Positions 24,277 through 32,855 of a stretch of 64,000 nucleotides of DNA are shown piece after piece. The notes under the pieces were generated by a model. That model made no database searches. It saw nothing but the letters and a program-made list of their open reading frames with translations, and was not told where the DNA came from. A program made the position numbers and the translations under genes. The stretch covers positions 62,001 to 126,000 of the forward strand of contig JOGW01000016.1 of NCBI GenBank assembly GCA_000721375.1. Direction: 5' to 3'. This DNA is from Streptomyces sp. NRRL B-3428 (GTDB taxonomy: Bacteria > Actinomycetota > Actinomycetes > Streptomycetales > Streptomycetaceae). Positions within the stretch are counted from its first letter, which is position 1; the number at the start of each line of letters is the position of its first letter.

Positions 24277-26203
24277 ACCGCCCAACCTGGACGACCGCAC
24301 CTTCGAGCAGATCAAACGGGAAATGCTGCTGCGCATCCCGCGCTACGCACCCGAGTGGACCGACTTCAACGACTCCGATCCCGGCGTCACCCTCATCGAG
24401 ACGTTCGCCTGGCTGGCCGAGACGATCGGCTACCGCCTCAACCAGGCGCCGGAACGCTGCCTGTTGACCTTCCTGGACGTCCTGGGCGTCACCCCGATCG
24501 CGGCGGCGCCCGCGCATACCGATCTCACCTTCACCGTACGGCCGGGGGAGACGCAGCCCATCTCCGTCCCAGCCCGCACCATTGTCGGCTCGGACGTACA
24601 GACCGAGGACGGGCCGATCGTCTTCGAGACCGAGCGGGGTATCGAGCTGATGCCGCTGCGGCTGCAGAGCGTCCAGGTCGCCGGACTCACGGACTTCGAA
24701 CTCTTCCCCGTGGACGGCCCGTCGCCGCCGAGCCTGAGGCCCTTCGGCCCCGCCCCTGAGCAGGGCAACGCCTGCTATCTCGGGTTCGGACCGGGCGACG
24801 ACGCACCCGTGACCTTTCCCGATGAGATCACCCTGCTGGTGAACCCGGCGGGCCGGCCCGACGCCCTGCCCACGGACGCCCGTCTGCAGTGGGAGTTCCG
24901 GGCAGCGGGCTCGGACCGGTGGAGCCCGCTGGACACGTACGAGGATGCGACGCGGTCCTTCACCCGCCGCGGATACGTACGCATCGCCGGGCCGCGCAAC
25001 AGCATGGCGATCGCCGGCGTCGGCCGCGAACCCCGGCCGCTGCACTGGCTGCGCTGCCGGCTCGCAGGCGGCCGGTACGCGGCCGGTCAGGAACCCGTCA
25101 TCGAGCTGCTCCGGTACAACACCGTCGAGGCCGTGAGCCTGTCCACCGTGACGGACGAGAGCGCCGGGCAGAGCGACGGCCGCACCGGCCAACTGGTGCG
25201 GCTGCGCCACCGACCCGTGCAGGCGGGCACCGTCACCGTCAGCACCCGGTCACCCGACGCCGGTATCGACGCCGGTGCCGGTGCCGATACCGGTGACGAC
25301 GAGGAACCGTGGCAGGTCGTGCCCGACCTGGTCACCTCCGGGGAGCAGGACCGCCATGTCGTCCTCGACCCGAGCCGCGGCGAGCTGCGCTTCGGCGACG
25401 GACGCAACGGTCAAGTGCCCGTGGCGGGCTACGAGTTCGTCGTTTCCTACCGGTACGGCGGCACCGCGCTGGCCAACGTCCCCCCGGGCGCCGTGACCAG
25501 CCTGCAGACCGCTCCGGCCGGCGTGGAGTCGGTCAGCAACCTGCGCCGGGCCGAGGCGGGCCGGGATGAGGAGAGCGCCGGAGAACTCCGCAAGCACGCC
25601 GCGTCGCGGCTGCGCACCCTCGGCCGCGCGGTCACCGCCGAGGACTACCGGCAGCTGGCCAGGGCGGTCGGCGGCGTGGCCGACGCCGTCGCGATCGAGC
25701 GGCGCCATCCGGGCTACCCGGGCGTCGACGTTCCGGGCGCGGTGACGGTCGCCGTCCTGCCCGCGCTGACCGACCGTATGCCGTACGCCTCCCCTGAGCT
25801 GCTCGACGAGGTCGCCACGGCGCTGGATCGCGTCCGCACGATCGGCACCGAACTGTTCGTGCGCAGCGCCCGGTTCGTCGAGATCGCCGTCACTGCGGTC
25901 GTCGAGGTCGAGCCGTACGCGAGCTTCGGTGAGATCCGGGCCGAAGTGCTGCGCCGGATCGACGAGCGGCTGGCGCCACGGTCCGCCGACGGGGCGAGCC
26001 GATTCGGCCGGGACTTCTTTCCCACCGCACTGTTCGGCGCCCTGCAGCCGATACCGGGCGTCATCGCCGTACCGCGGCTGACCGTCTCCGTGGACAACAC
26101 ACCTCATGGCGACATCGCCGAACCGGTGGTCATGGCGGCGGACCAGCTCGCCGTGCGGGCGGTGGAACACCACATCGACGTGCGGCCGAGGAGGGACCGA
26201 TGA
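24266..26203 (+). CDS. cis11: Baseplate J-like protein (Cis11)
   Basis: The 645-aa protein (ATG 24266, inside the gp25 gene end) has the typical N-terminus EWTDFNDSDPGVTLIETFAWLAE, a central insertion domain, and gpJ-like segments DPSRGELRFGDGRNGQVPVA, YRYGGTALANVPPGAVTSLQ and HAASRLRTLGRAVTAEDYRQ. It corresponds to Pvc11/gp6-type wedge proteins that form the outer baseplate and trigger contraction. Its stop overlaps the next ATG by ATGA. An acidic Gly/Ala/Asp-rich loop lies near residues 331-345. Confidence 0.92.
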   Translation: MALEPPNLDDRTFEQIKREMLLRIPRYAPEWTDFNDSDPGVTLIETFAWLAETIGYRLNQAPERCLLTFLDVLGVTPIAAAPAHTDLTFTVRPGETQPISVPARTIVGSDVQTEDGPIVFETERGIELMPLRLQSVQVAGLTDFELFPVDGPSPPSLRPFGPAPEQGNACYLGFGPGDDAPVTFPDEITLLVNPAGRPDALPTDARLQWEFRAAGSDRWSPLDTYEDATRSFTRRGYVRIAGPRNSMAIAGVGREPRPLHWLRCRLAGGRYAAGQEPVIELLRYNTVEAVSLSTVTDESAGQSDGRTGQLVRLRHRPVQAGTVTVSTRSPDAGIDAGAGADTGDDEEPWQVVPDLVTSGEQDRHVVLDPSRGELRFGDGRNGQVPVAGYEFVVSYRYGGTALANVPPGAVTSLQTAPAGVESVSNLRRAEAGRDEESAGELRKHAASRLRTLGRAVTAEDYRQLARAVGGVADAVAIERRHPGYPGVDVPGAVTVAVLPALTDRMPYASPELLDEVATALDRVRTIGTELFVRSARFVEIAVTAVVEVEPYASFGEIRAEVLRRIDERLAPRSADGASRFGRDFFPTALFGALQPIPGVIAVPRLTVSVDNTPHGDIAEPVVMAADQLAVRAVEHHIDVRPRRDR

Positions 26204-28233
26204 CGACCGCCATGACGATCGCCCGGGGCTCCTGGTGGTTCGGGCGGAGCCGCCAGACCTGGCCGACCGCAGCCGCCGAACAGGTGGCCGTCGGCGATCG
26301 CCTCACTCTGCTCGCGAACCCCGAAGGCCCGCGCTCTTTGCGCTCCGCCGACCGCACCCTGGGCGGGCTCGTCCTGCCACCGACGCTGGCCACCGACGGC
26401 CGGACGCTCTGGCTGATCGACCAAGTCGGCGTACTCCTGCGGCGGTTCGACCCCGCGACCGACCGGTTCCGTACGGTGCCGGGCTGGGGCGGTGTTTCCA
26501 GCGGAGCTCAGCGGTTCGGTCCACGCACCGTTGTCGCGGCGGTCACGGGCCACCTCGCGCTCGCCGACCCGGACGGGCACGCCCTCGTGGTGGTGGCCAC
26601 CGGCGGCATGACCGTACGGGCCGTGCTCGATCTGGGCGAGCGTCGTCCCCTCGCGGTCTGCGGACACACGGACCGGTTCTACGTCCTCGACGACCGTGGC
26701 GACGTGCGGGTGACCACCGCTCGGATGGACCGGCTCGAGGTCCTGTCGCGACCGCGTTGGCGCCCGGACGGAGTGTGGAGCCGACTGACCGTCGACGACG
26801 CCGGGCGTGCGCTGCTGATCGACCCGGACGCCTCGCTGATCACCGGCCCGGACGCGACGGAGCTCCACACCGCGGACGACGTCCGCGACCGGTTCACCAC
26901 CCCGCCGCTGAGCGTTGAGGGGACCGGCAGGTTCCGGGTGCCCGCACGTTTCCGGCTCGCGGGCCGGGACGCGAGCCGGTGGTTCGACGCCCGCGGACGG
27001 GAGTCGGACCGGAGTCACCCGCAGCAGTACGGGCAGCCGCCTTACGGCAGGAGCGGCACATGGGCCGGGGAGCCTCTGGACAGCGGCACGCTGGGCTGCC
27101 GATGGAGCCGTCTGACCCTCACCGCGACCCTTCCGCCGGGCTGCGCGGTGACCGTCCGGACGTATACGAGCGATGAGTCATTCGGGCCGGCGGAGGTCCC
27201 GGCCGAAGCCTGGAGCCGGCCGCACCTGCTCGATGCCGACGCGAGCGGCACACGCGACTTCGCGGTGCTCTCGCCCCGAGGCCGCTTCCTCGGCCTGCGC
27301 ATCGGGTTGAGCGGCGACGGCTGGAGCACACCGTCGGTGGACGAACTCCTGGTGGAGCCCGAGGCGAGGGGGCTGGAGAATCTGCTCCCCGCCGTCTACC
27401 GCGGCGACCATCCCGATGCCGATTTCCTGCGCCGCTACCTCGCAGTCTTCGCCGCCGAGTTCGATGCGGTGGAACACAGCCTCCGTACGCTGCCGGCCCG
27501 CTTCTCGCCGAAGGCCGTGCCCGACCCGTGGCTCGATGTGCTCGCGGCCGAGCTCGGCGTACCTCTGGAACGCGGGTGGGACGCGGGCCGGCGCCGCCAG
27601 ATGCTGGCCGCGGCACCGAAGTTGTATCCCAGGCGTGGTACCCCGGCGGCTCTGCGGACACTGCTGCACGCGCACCTGCGCGCCACGTACGACCGGCCGC
27701 TGCCACCGGGTCTGCCGGCGCTCGTGGAAGGGTTCAGGGAACGTCCCGGCGCGCTGCTCGGACGGGTGCACCTGCCGCTGGGCGCCGGGGTGAGGATGTG
27801 GAGCGATACCGTCGTGGACCGGCCGGTGCTCGGCGCCCCCGGGCGGCGCGAACGGATCCGGCTCGTCTCGGTCGGGGACCGGCCGACCGACCGTTTCCGT
27901 GTTCATGCACACCGGTTCAAGGCCGTCGTGCCACGCCCGCTGCTGCCCGATGACAGTGCACGCGAAAGTTTCCAGCGGCTGATCGCCGCGGAGAAGCCCG
28001 CACATGTGGCCCACGAGCTGGTCCTGGTCGAACCACGGGCCGTGGTCGGCGCACAGGGCCTGCTCGGTGTCGACACCATTGTCGCCGCCTGGCCCGAGGC
28101 GCGGCTCGTACGGGCGGGCTGTGCCGGACCCGTACTGGGCCTCGGTCTGCGCCTGGCGGCGCGAACTCCCGTCGCCACGGCGCCCGCTGTGGGGCGCGGC
28201 GCCCGTGCCGGTCTGAGCACGGTCTTGCTCTAG
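26200..28233 (+). CDS. cis12: Baseplate component (Cis12-like) with propeller-like N-terminus and tail-I-like C-terminus
   Basis: The 677-aa protein has an N-terminal region with repeated beta strands (FGRSRQTWPT, LPPTLATDGRTLWLIDQVGV, GHLALADPDGHALVVVATGG) suggestive of a propeller or beta-sandwich. The C-terminal region, from about residue 388, matches tail protein I-like sequences: ENLLPAVYRGDHPDADFLRR, DPWLDVLAAELGVPLERGWD and RRGTPAALRTLLHAHL. Such proteins complete the wedge with Cis11. It overlaps the Cis11 gene by 4 bases. The N-terminal assignment is less certain than the C-terminal one. Confidence 0.82.
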   Translation: MTTAMTIARGSWWFGRSRQTWPTAAAEQVAVGDRLTLLANPEGPRSLRSADRTLGGLVLPPTLATDGRTLWLIDQVGVLLRRFDPATDRFRTVPGWGGVSSGAQRFGPRTVVAAVTGHLALADPDGHALVVVATGGMTVRAVLDLGERRPLAVCGHTDRFYVLDDRGDVRVTTARMDRLEVLSRPRWRPDGVWSRLTVDDAGRALLIDPDASLITGPDATELHTADDVRDRFTTPPLSVEGTGRFRVPARFRLAGRDASRWFDARGRESDRSHPQQYGQPPYGRSGTWAGEPLDSGTLGCRWSRLTLTATLPPGCAVTVRTYTSDESFGPAEVPAEAWSRPHLLDADASGTRDFAVLSPRGRFLGLRIGLSGDGWSTPSVDELLVEPEARGLENLLPAVYRGDHPDADFLRRYLAVFAAEFDAVEHSLRTLPARFSPKAVPDPWLDVLAAELGVPLERGWDAGRRRQMLAAAPKLYPRRGTPAALRTLLHAHLRATYDRPLPPGLPALVEGFRERPGALLGRVHLPLGAGVRMWSDTVVDRPVLGAPGRRERIRLVSVGDRPTDRFRVHAHRFKAVVPRPLLPDDSARESFQRLIAAEKPAHVAHELVLVEPRAVVGAQGLLGVDTIVAAWPEARLVRAGCAGPVLGLGLRLAARTPVATAPAVGRGARAGLSTVLL

Positions 28234-28252
28234 TTGGTGAGGAGAAGGACGG

Positions 28253-29449
28253 ATGGGCCGTATCGCCGAGGTCGCCGAGTCGTTCCGTTACCGGGTCCCG
28301 ACGACCCGGCTGCGCTGGTTCACCGGACGCTTCATCACCGCGCGGGACCTTACCGACGAGCAGGACTACCACGTCGCACGCCATCGACTGCACAACCGGC
28401 TGCTGCACGGCTGGGGCACGGTCTGCGGCCTGGTCGTACGGCCGCACGAGCGGGCGGAGTGCGGATACGAGTGGGTGCGCGTCGAACCGGGGATCGCCAT
28501 CGACTGCGTGGGCCGCGAGATCGTGCTGCCCCACAGCGAAGCCGTGCACTGGGAGATCGACCCCGAGCGCGCCGCCGCCGACGACGCGCTGGCCATCCTC
28601 TGCGTCCGCTACCGCGAATGCCTCGCCGAACCCCTGCCCGCCATCGTGGCCGACTGCTCGTCCGCGACCGGCACCGAACCCGGACGCGTCGTCGAACAGT
28701 GGGAGTTCGAGCTGCACCCGGTCTCCGGTGACGTGGACGACGAGTGGGCGCGGCTGCTGCGGCACGGACCCGGTACGGCGCCCGCCGCACATGGACACTG
28801 CTCCGACGGGTGCGGGCGCCGGCCGTGCGAGGGCGGGTGCGTGGAGCCGGTCGGCGAGTTCGGGGAGTGTGTGCCGATCGCGCTGCTCAGCCGCTGCCGG
28901 GGCGAGGCCATCCGGATCGACGTGGACCGTCATGGCATCCGCCGCGACGTACGGCGCACCCTGCCCCCGCCGGTCGCCTACCTCACGCACATCGTGGCGA
29001 CCAGTTGGGAGCACGGCGGTGAGGTCGGCATCGATGAACTCATCGACGCGGGCGGCGAGTTGCGGGTGCGCTTCGACCGGGACCTCGCACCCGCCGACGG
29101 ACTGCGCACCGGTGTCAACCAGTTCACCTTCCTGGTGGAGATCGAGGACTCCACCGGCAGCCGCGAGCGCCTCGACTTCGACGCGGCCAACGCCCCCAGG
29201 GTGGTGGACGGTTGCGAGGCGGTCTTCACCATCGACCCGGACGCCCTGCGTCGCTCGGGCCGCCACGGCGGACTGCCGAAGCTGGTCGGCGACACCGTCT
29301 TCGTCACCGTGCTCGGCGATCTCATCAAGGACTGTCACGGGATTCCGGTCGACGCCGACTTCCTCGGCACCTTCCCGACCGGCGACGGCATCAAGGGCGG
29401 CGTGCTGCGCAGCTGGTTCTTCGTGACCGAAAGGGGGGCCGGGACATGA
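28253..29449 (+). CDS. eCIS-locus protein with shared N-terminal module and Cys cluster
   Basis: The 398-aa product starts after a strong GAGGAGAAGGA site. Residues about 20-95 hold a module with RWFTGRFITARDLTDEQDYH, RLHNRLLHGWGTVCGLVVRP and VEPGIAIDCVGREIVLP. Related versions begin the two neighbouring proteins at 29446 and 31716. Residues about 183-196 read CSDGCGRRPCEGGC, a compact four-cysteine cluster. The C-terminal half contains Ig-like strands (LRVRFDRDLAPADG, NQFTFLVEIEDSTGS). It occupies the place of tail-fibre genes after the baseplate in PVC loci. A baseplate decoration or receptor/cargo attachment role is inferred; no enzyme motif is seen. Confidence 0.72.
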   Translation: MGRIAEVAESFRYRVPTTRLRWFTGRFITARDLTDEQDYHVARHRLHNRLLHGWGTVCGLVVRPHERAECGYEWVRVEPGIAIDCVGREIVLPHSEAVHWEIDPERAAADDALAILCVRYRECLAEPLPAIVADCSSATGTEPGRVVEQWEFELHPVSGDVDDEWARLLRHGPGTAPAAHGHCSDGCGRRPCEGGCVEPVGEFGECVPIALLSRCRGEAIRIDVDRHGIRRDVRRTLPPPVAYLTHIVATSWEHGGEVGIDELIDAGGELRVRFDRDLAPADGLRTGVNQFTFLVEIEDSTGSRERLDFDAANAPRVVDGCEAVFTIDPDALRRSGRHGGLPKLVGDTVFVTVLGDLIKDCHGIPVDADFLGTFPTGDGIKGGVLRSWFFVTERGAGT

Positions 29450-30708
29450 GCCGCGGTCACGAGGTGCCGGCGGCGGCCGGAGTGGAGTGTCCGGGACCGG
29501 AGCGTTCGGGACCCGAGTGTGTGGAACGCCCGCTGTTCACCTGCGGGATGGTGCTGTCCGACGCGGACCTCACCGCGCTCGTCGAATGGGCACGGGCGCG
29601 GCTGGGGCTCCAGCGGTTCCGTACGGGCTGGGGTGTGGTGTGCGGCCTCGATGTGCGCTGCGACCCCGAACGGGCCGGCTGGGTACGGGTCGAGTCGGGC
29701 GTGGCGGTCGTCGAGGACGGCCAGGACGTCGTGGTCGGCGAGCCGATCTCGGTCGACCTGACCGGCTGCTGTGCGGTCGCGAGCCCCTGCGCGGCGCCCC
29801 AGCCGGCGAAGGAGGTCGACCGGGACGCATGCGGCGACGTGGTCGTCGACCTGGTCCTGTCGGCCGAGGACGCCCCGACCGGAACGGACCTGGCCGGCGG
29901 GTGCACTTGCGGCTGCACACCCGCGACGGAGCACATGGTGCTCACCAGGGTGCGCGAACGGGCTCGTATCCATGCCCGCCCGGTCGCGATGCCGGCCGTC
30001 GACCCCGCGCTTGCGGCCGCCCAGCGACGGCAGGCGGCGTACTCCGAGTGCCACCGCGTGGTGGAGCGCTACGTCAAAGCGGGGCGTGGCGAGCGTTCGC
30101 CCGACGAGGTGATCGACTGGCTGGGCGGACAGGACCTGGACCCGCCGTGCGGCTGGTGGGAGACGACGTGCGAGGACCTGCGGGCGTCCGACGCCGCAGC
30201 GGCTCTGGACGCCGCCGTGGCACGGGCGTTACTCGATCTCGTCGTGGACTACCGGCACCGCCTGGTGCGGCGTGCCTGCGCGTCGTGCGAGTGCGAGGAC
30301 CGGATACGGCTCGCCCGGGTCTGGCTGCGGCGCCCGGACAAGACCCATGACTCCTGCCGGGTCGTCCGTATCGACGCCTACCCGCCCTATCGCCGCGAAC
30401 TCGGCCCGTGCACCGGCCCGGTTCCGCCCGGCTCCTTCGATCTGACACCGTTCCTGTGGCAGCGCTGGCAGCAGATCTGCACACGCTGGCGCACCCTCGC
30501 CGGTGACAAGCGCGTCCAGAAACTGAAGGTGCCGACCACGACCGAGAACCTCCTGGCCCTGCTCGAAGGCACCGACCGTATGTCCTGGGACTGCGCCGAC
30601 AACGCACCGGTCCCGGTGGTGGTGCCCACCGCATGCCTCGGTGAACGCGTGCTCGGCTTCGCACCCCGCCCCACCGCGACCCGCACCCGGCGCAAGGCGG
30701 GACCATGA
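29446..30708 (+). CDS. Cysteine-rich eCIS-locus protein with shared N-terminal module
   Basis: The 420-aa product overlaps the previous stop by ATGA. Its N-terminal module (about residues 25-100: RPLFTCGMVLSDADLTALVE, RTGWGVVCGLDVRCDPERAG, VRVESGVAVVEDGQDVVV) is clearly related to that of the preceding gene. I count 23 cysteines, with clusters GGCTCGCTP near 150 and ACASCECED near 277, and there is no signal peptide. This suggests bound metal or a rigid fold after release. A TTA leucine codon lies at 30229-30231 (ARALLDLV), the second in the operon. Function is unknown; position suggests a baseplate or fibre-region component. Confidence 0.7.
   Translation: MSRGHEVPAAAGVECPGPERSGPECVERPLFTCGMVLSDADLTALVEWARARLGLQRFRTGWGVVCGLDVRCDPERAGWVRVESGVAVVEDGQDVVVGEPISVDLTGCCAVASPCAAPQPAKEVDRDACGDVVVDLVLSAEDAPTGTDLAGGCTCGCTPATEHMVLTRVRERARIHARPVAMPAVDPALAAAQRRQAAYSECHRVVERYVKAGRGERSPDEVIDWLGGQDLDPPCGWWETTCEDLRASDAAAALDAAVARALLDLVVDYRHRLVRRACASCECEDRIRLARVWLRRPDKTHDSCRVVRIDAYPPYRRELGPCTGPVPPGSFDLTPFLWQRWQQICTRWRTLAGDKRVQKLKVPTTTENLLALLEGTDRMSWDCADNAPVPVVVPTACLGERVLGFAPRPTATRTRRKAGP
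30229..30231 (+). promoter_or_regulatory. TTA (bldA-dependent) codon in the 420-aa fibre-region gene
   Basis: The codon is in frame with ATG 29446 and encodes the first leucine of ALLDLVVDY. With the sheath codon at 17690 it makes two TTA codons in one operon. Confidence 0.85.
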
Positions 30709-31697
30709 GCGGGCACCTGGAGTTCCGCGATGGGCGCCGGCTTTCCGCGGCGGATCTCAACCAGGAGGACGCCGCCCGCCGTGCAGACCTGGATCTGCAC
30801 GAGCGTCTCGCCCACCGCGACGACGGCCTGGTCGGCAGCCGGATCTCGGCCCCGGGCGCAGGCGCGGCACTGGACTTCACGCCGGACGGCCTTGGAGCCG
30901 AACTGCGCTGCACGCTCGGCGACGCAGCGCAGGCGCTGCGTCTGAGCGCGTCGCGTGGGCACCGCGCCGAGGCCGTCACGGCGTACGGCACCGAGGTGCG
31001 CGTGGCGCGCGCGGTACGCCTGGTCGCCGCGACCGGCCCGCCGGAGCCGTCGCTGCCCTGGAGTGTGCGGGCGATCGACGTCAGGGGCGACGACGGAGCA
31101 CTGCTTTCCCGGGAGCTGCGCGTCGAATTGGGGGTCCCGCTCGGCTCACCGGCGCACAGCAGTCGGCTGACCGTGGGCCGGACGGTGGACAACACGTTCG
31201 TGCCGGTGCTCGTCGTCGACGCGGCGGGTTCCGTCAGAGTCGTCGGCGATCTTCGGGTGGCCGGCACGGCCACGCAGGGCGCGATCCGTCCCGATCCCAC
31301 GGATCCCCGTTTCGTGTCTCTGCTGACCGACGTGCTCGCCCGCCGCATCGTGGATACGGCCGTCGCCGCGCCCACCGCGGGCCTGCAACTGGCCGCACAG
31401 ATCGACCCCGCGAGGTCGACACCACAGAAGGCCACCCTCGCTGTGACGTTGACACCCGCCGTGACGCTGGCCCGATGGGGCGCCGCGCTCGCGGTGCACC
31501 GATCCGGCACCACCCGGTTCGGCCTCGTCACACGGGGCCGTGACGCGGCCCCCGGCGCGGCGGTGAGATTCCCGGCGGCCGTCGAGTGGACCCCCGACGT
31601 CTCGGCGGCAGCGCCCGCTCGACTGGCCGTCGCAGTTGTCGCGTTCGACCTCCAGAGCCGAGTGTTCGCCCAGAGCGCTTCGGTCACCGTTCCGTAG
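30705..31697 (+). CDS. eCIS-locus fibre-like protein, 330 aa
   Basis: ATGA overlap links it to the preceding gene. The start (LEFRDGRRLSAADLNQEDAA) is a short, weaker version of the shared N-terminal module. The centre has VLVVDAAGSVRVVGDLRVAG, the alternating strand pattern common in tail-fibre and spike shafts and echoed in the next protein. The last 100 residues resemble a beta-sandwich (LAVTLTPAVTLARWGAALAV, RLAVAVVAFDLQSRVF). No catalytic site is visible. A structural, fibre-related role is inferred from these strands and from position. Confidence 0.66.
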   Translation: MSGHLEFRDGRRLSAADLNQEDAARRADLDLHERLAHRDDGLVGSRISAPGAGAALDFTPDGLGAELRCTLGDAAQALRLSASRGHRAEAVTAYGTEVRVARAVRLVAATGPPEPSLPWSVRAIDVRGDDGALLSRELRVELGVPLGSPAHSSRLTVGRTVDNTFVPVLVVDAAGSVRVVGDLRVAGTATQGAIRPDPTDPRFVSLLTDVLARRIVDTAVAAPTAGLQLAAQIDPARSTPQKATLAVTLTPAVTLARWGAALAVHRSGTTRFGLVTRGRDAAPGAAVRFPAAVEWTPDVSAAAPARLAVAVVAFDLQSRVFAQSASVTVP

Positions 31698-31715
31698 CAG
31701 CGGGAAGGACAGCAC

Positions 31716-32807
31716 ATGCAACGTCCCGTGTTCGCCGATGGGCGCGTCCTGCGCACCTCGGACTTCGTCGCCGAGCAGAACTACCACCTCGACGCCGTAC
31801 GGCGGCACAACGCCACCCTCCACGTCTGGGGCATCGCCTCCGGACTGCGGATCCTCCTGCAGGAGGGAGAACTGGTGGTGGAGAAGGGCGCCGCGATCGA
31901 CGGCTTCGGACGGTACGTGGTCCTGGACACCGCGAAAGCGCTGGATCTACGGAGTTGGCGCATCCAGGGCATCGACGGAGTCGACGTATGGGCCTGCTAC
32001 ACCCAGCGGCGGACGCAGGCCACCGGCGACGGCGTCGACAGCGTCACCGACGCGGCGAGCATCGAGTGCACCGCCGCCAAGGAGATCGACCCACGCCGTC
32101 CGGACGCCGTCTCGGCCACCGACCTCGTCGCCGGCGCCACCCGGCAGAGCGACGACCTGGCCCGACGCTGGCCGGTCTACCTGGGCCGGATCACCTTCGA
32201 CGCAGCCCGCCCCGACGCCGCGCCGACCATCGGCATGGACCGGCGCGCGACACTCGGTGTGGTCGGCGCGACGGTCAGGACGCCGGAGGGCTTCGCCTGG
32301 CTGGCCCTGACCGAGGACGGGAACCCGGCAGTGCAGGTGCATCTGCCGGACCGTGCGGGCAAGCCACGGACACCGCTCAAGGTCAGCGCCGCGGACGGCG
32401 TCGAGATCGACGACACCTTGACGGTCGACGGTGAACTGGTCCTCAAGGGCGGGTCCTTGAGGGTCCTGCCCGGCGCGGCCGCGCTCGGTGCGACGGACGC
32501 CGCACCCGCCGAGTGGTCGCTGAGCCATGCGGTCGACGGCGTCGCCCACGATCTACGGGTGGCGCTGCCGGCCACCGTCGACGACTCCGTGCCGAACCGG
32601 CTGGTCGTCGGGGCGTGGCGCGACGGCCGGTTCGCCCCGAGCCTGGAGGTCGATGTCAACGGGACCCTGACGGTCCACGGCAATCTGGTGGTCGAGGGCC
32701 GGCTCCAAGCGGCTTCCGTGCAGGAGGCACCTCTGAGCGAGGAGGCCCGGGCCACTTTGGCCGGGGTGCAGACGGCCGGGCTGCTGGCGCTGTTCGACAT
32801 CAACTAG
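31716..32807 (+). CDS. eCIS-locus fibre-like protein with shared N-terminal module, 363 aa
   Basis: The product begins RPVFADGRVLRTSDFVAEQN, then NATLHVWGIASGLRILLQEG and EKGAAIDGFGRYVVLDTA, the same module as the genes at 28253 and 29446. The C-terminal third has VEIDDTLTVDGELVLKGGSL and LEVDVNGTLTVHGNLVVEGR, tandem fibre-shaft-like strands matching one stretch of the preceding protein. GGGAAGGA precedes the ATG. The N-terminal module probably docks to the baseplate while the C-terminal strands trimerise, but this is inference. Its stop lies in a 26-bp tandem duplication. Confidence 0.7.
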   Translation: MQRPVFADGRVLRTSDFVAEQNYHLDAVRRHNATLHVWGIASGLRILLQEGELVVEKGAAIDGFGRYVVLDTAKALDLRSWRIQGIDGVDVWACYTQRRTQATGDGVDSVTDAASIECTAAKEIDPRRPDAVSATDLVAGATRQSDDLARRWPVYLGRITFDAARPDAAPTIGMDRRATLGVVGATVRTPEGFAWLALTEDGNPAVQVHLPDRAGKPRTPLKVSAADGVEIDDTLTVDGELVLKGGSLRVLPGAAALGATDAAPAEWSLSHAVDGVAHDLRVALPATVDDSVPNRLVVGAWRDGRFAPSLEVDVNGTLTVHGNLVVEGRLQAASVQEAPLSEEARATLAGVQTAGLLALFDIN

Positions 32808-32850
32808 CAGTGGGTGTGTGGGAGATCGACTAGCAGCGGGTGCTCGGGAG
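32799..32850. repeat. 26-bp tandem duplication carrying stop codon and ribosome site
   Basis: Units 32799-32824 and 32825-32850 are adjacent and differ at only a few positions (ATC-ACTAGCAG-GGGTG---GGGAG pattern). The first unit contains the TAG of the fibre-like gene; the second supplies the GGGAG site for the tape-measure gene. Confidence 0.8.
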
Positions 32851-32855
32851 TCGGC

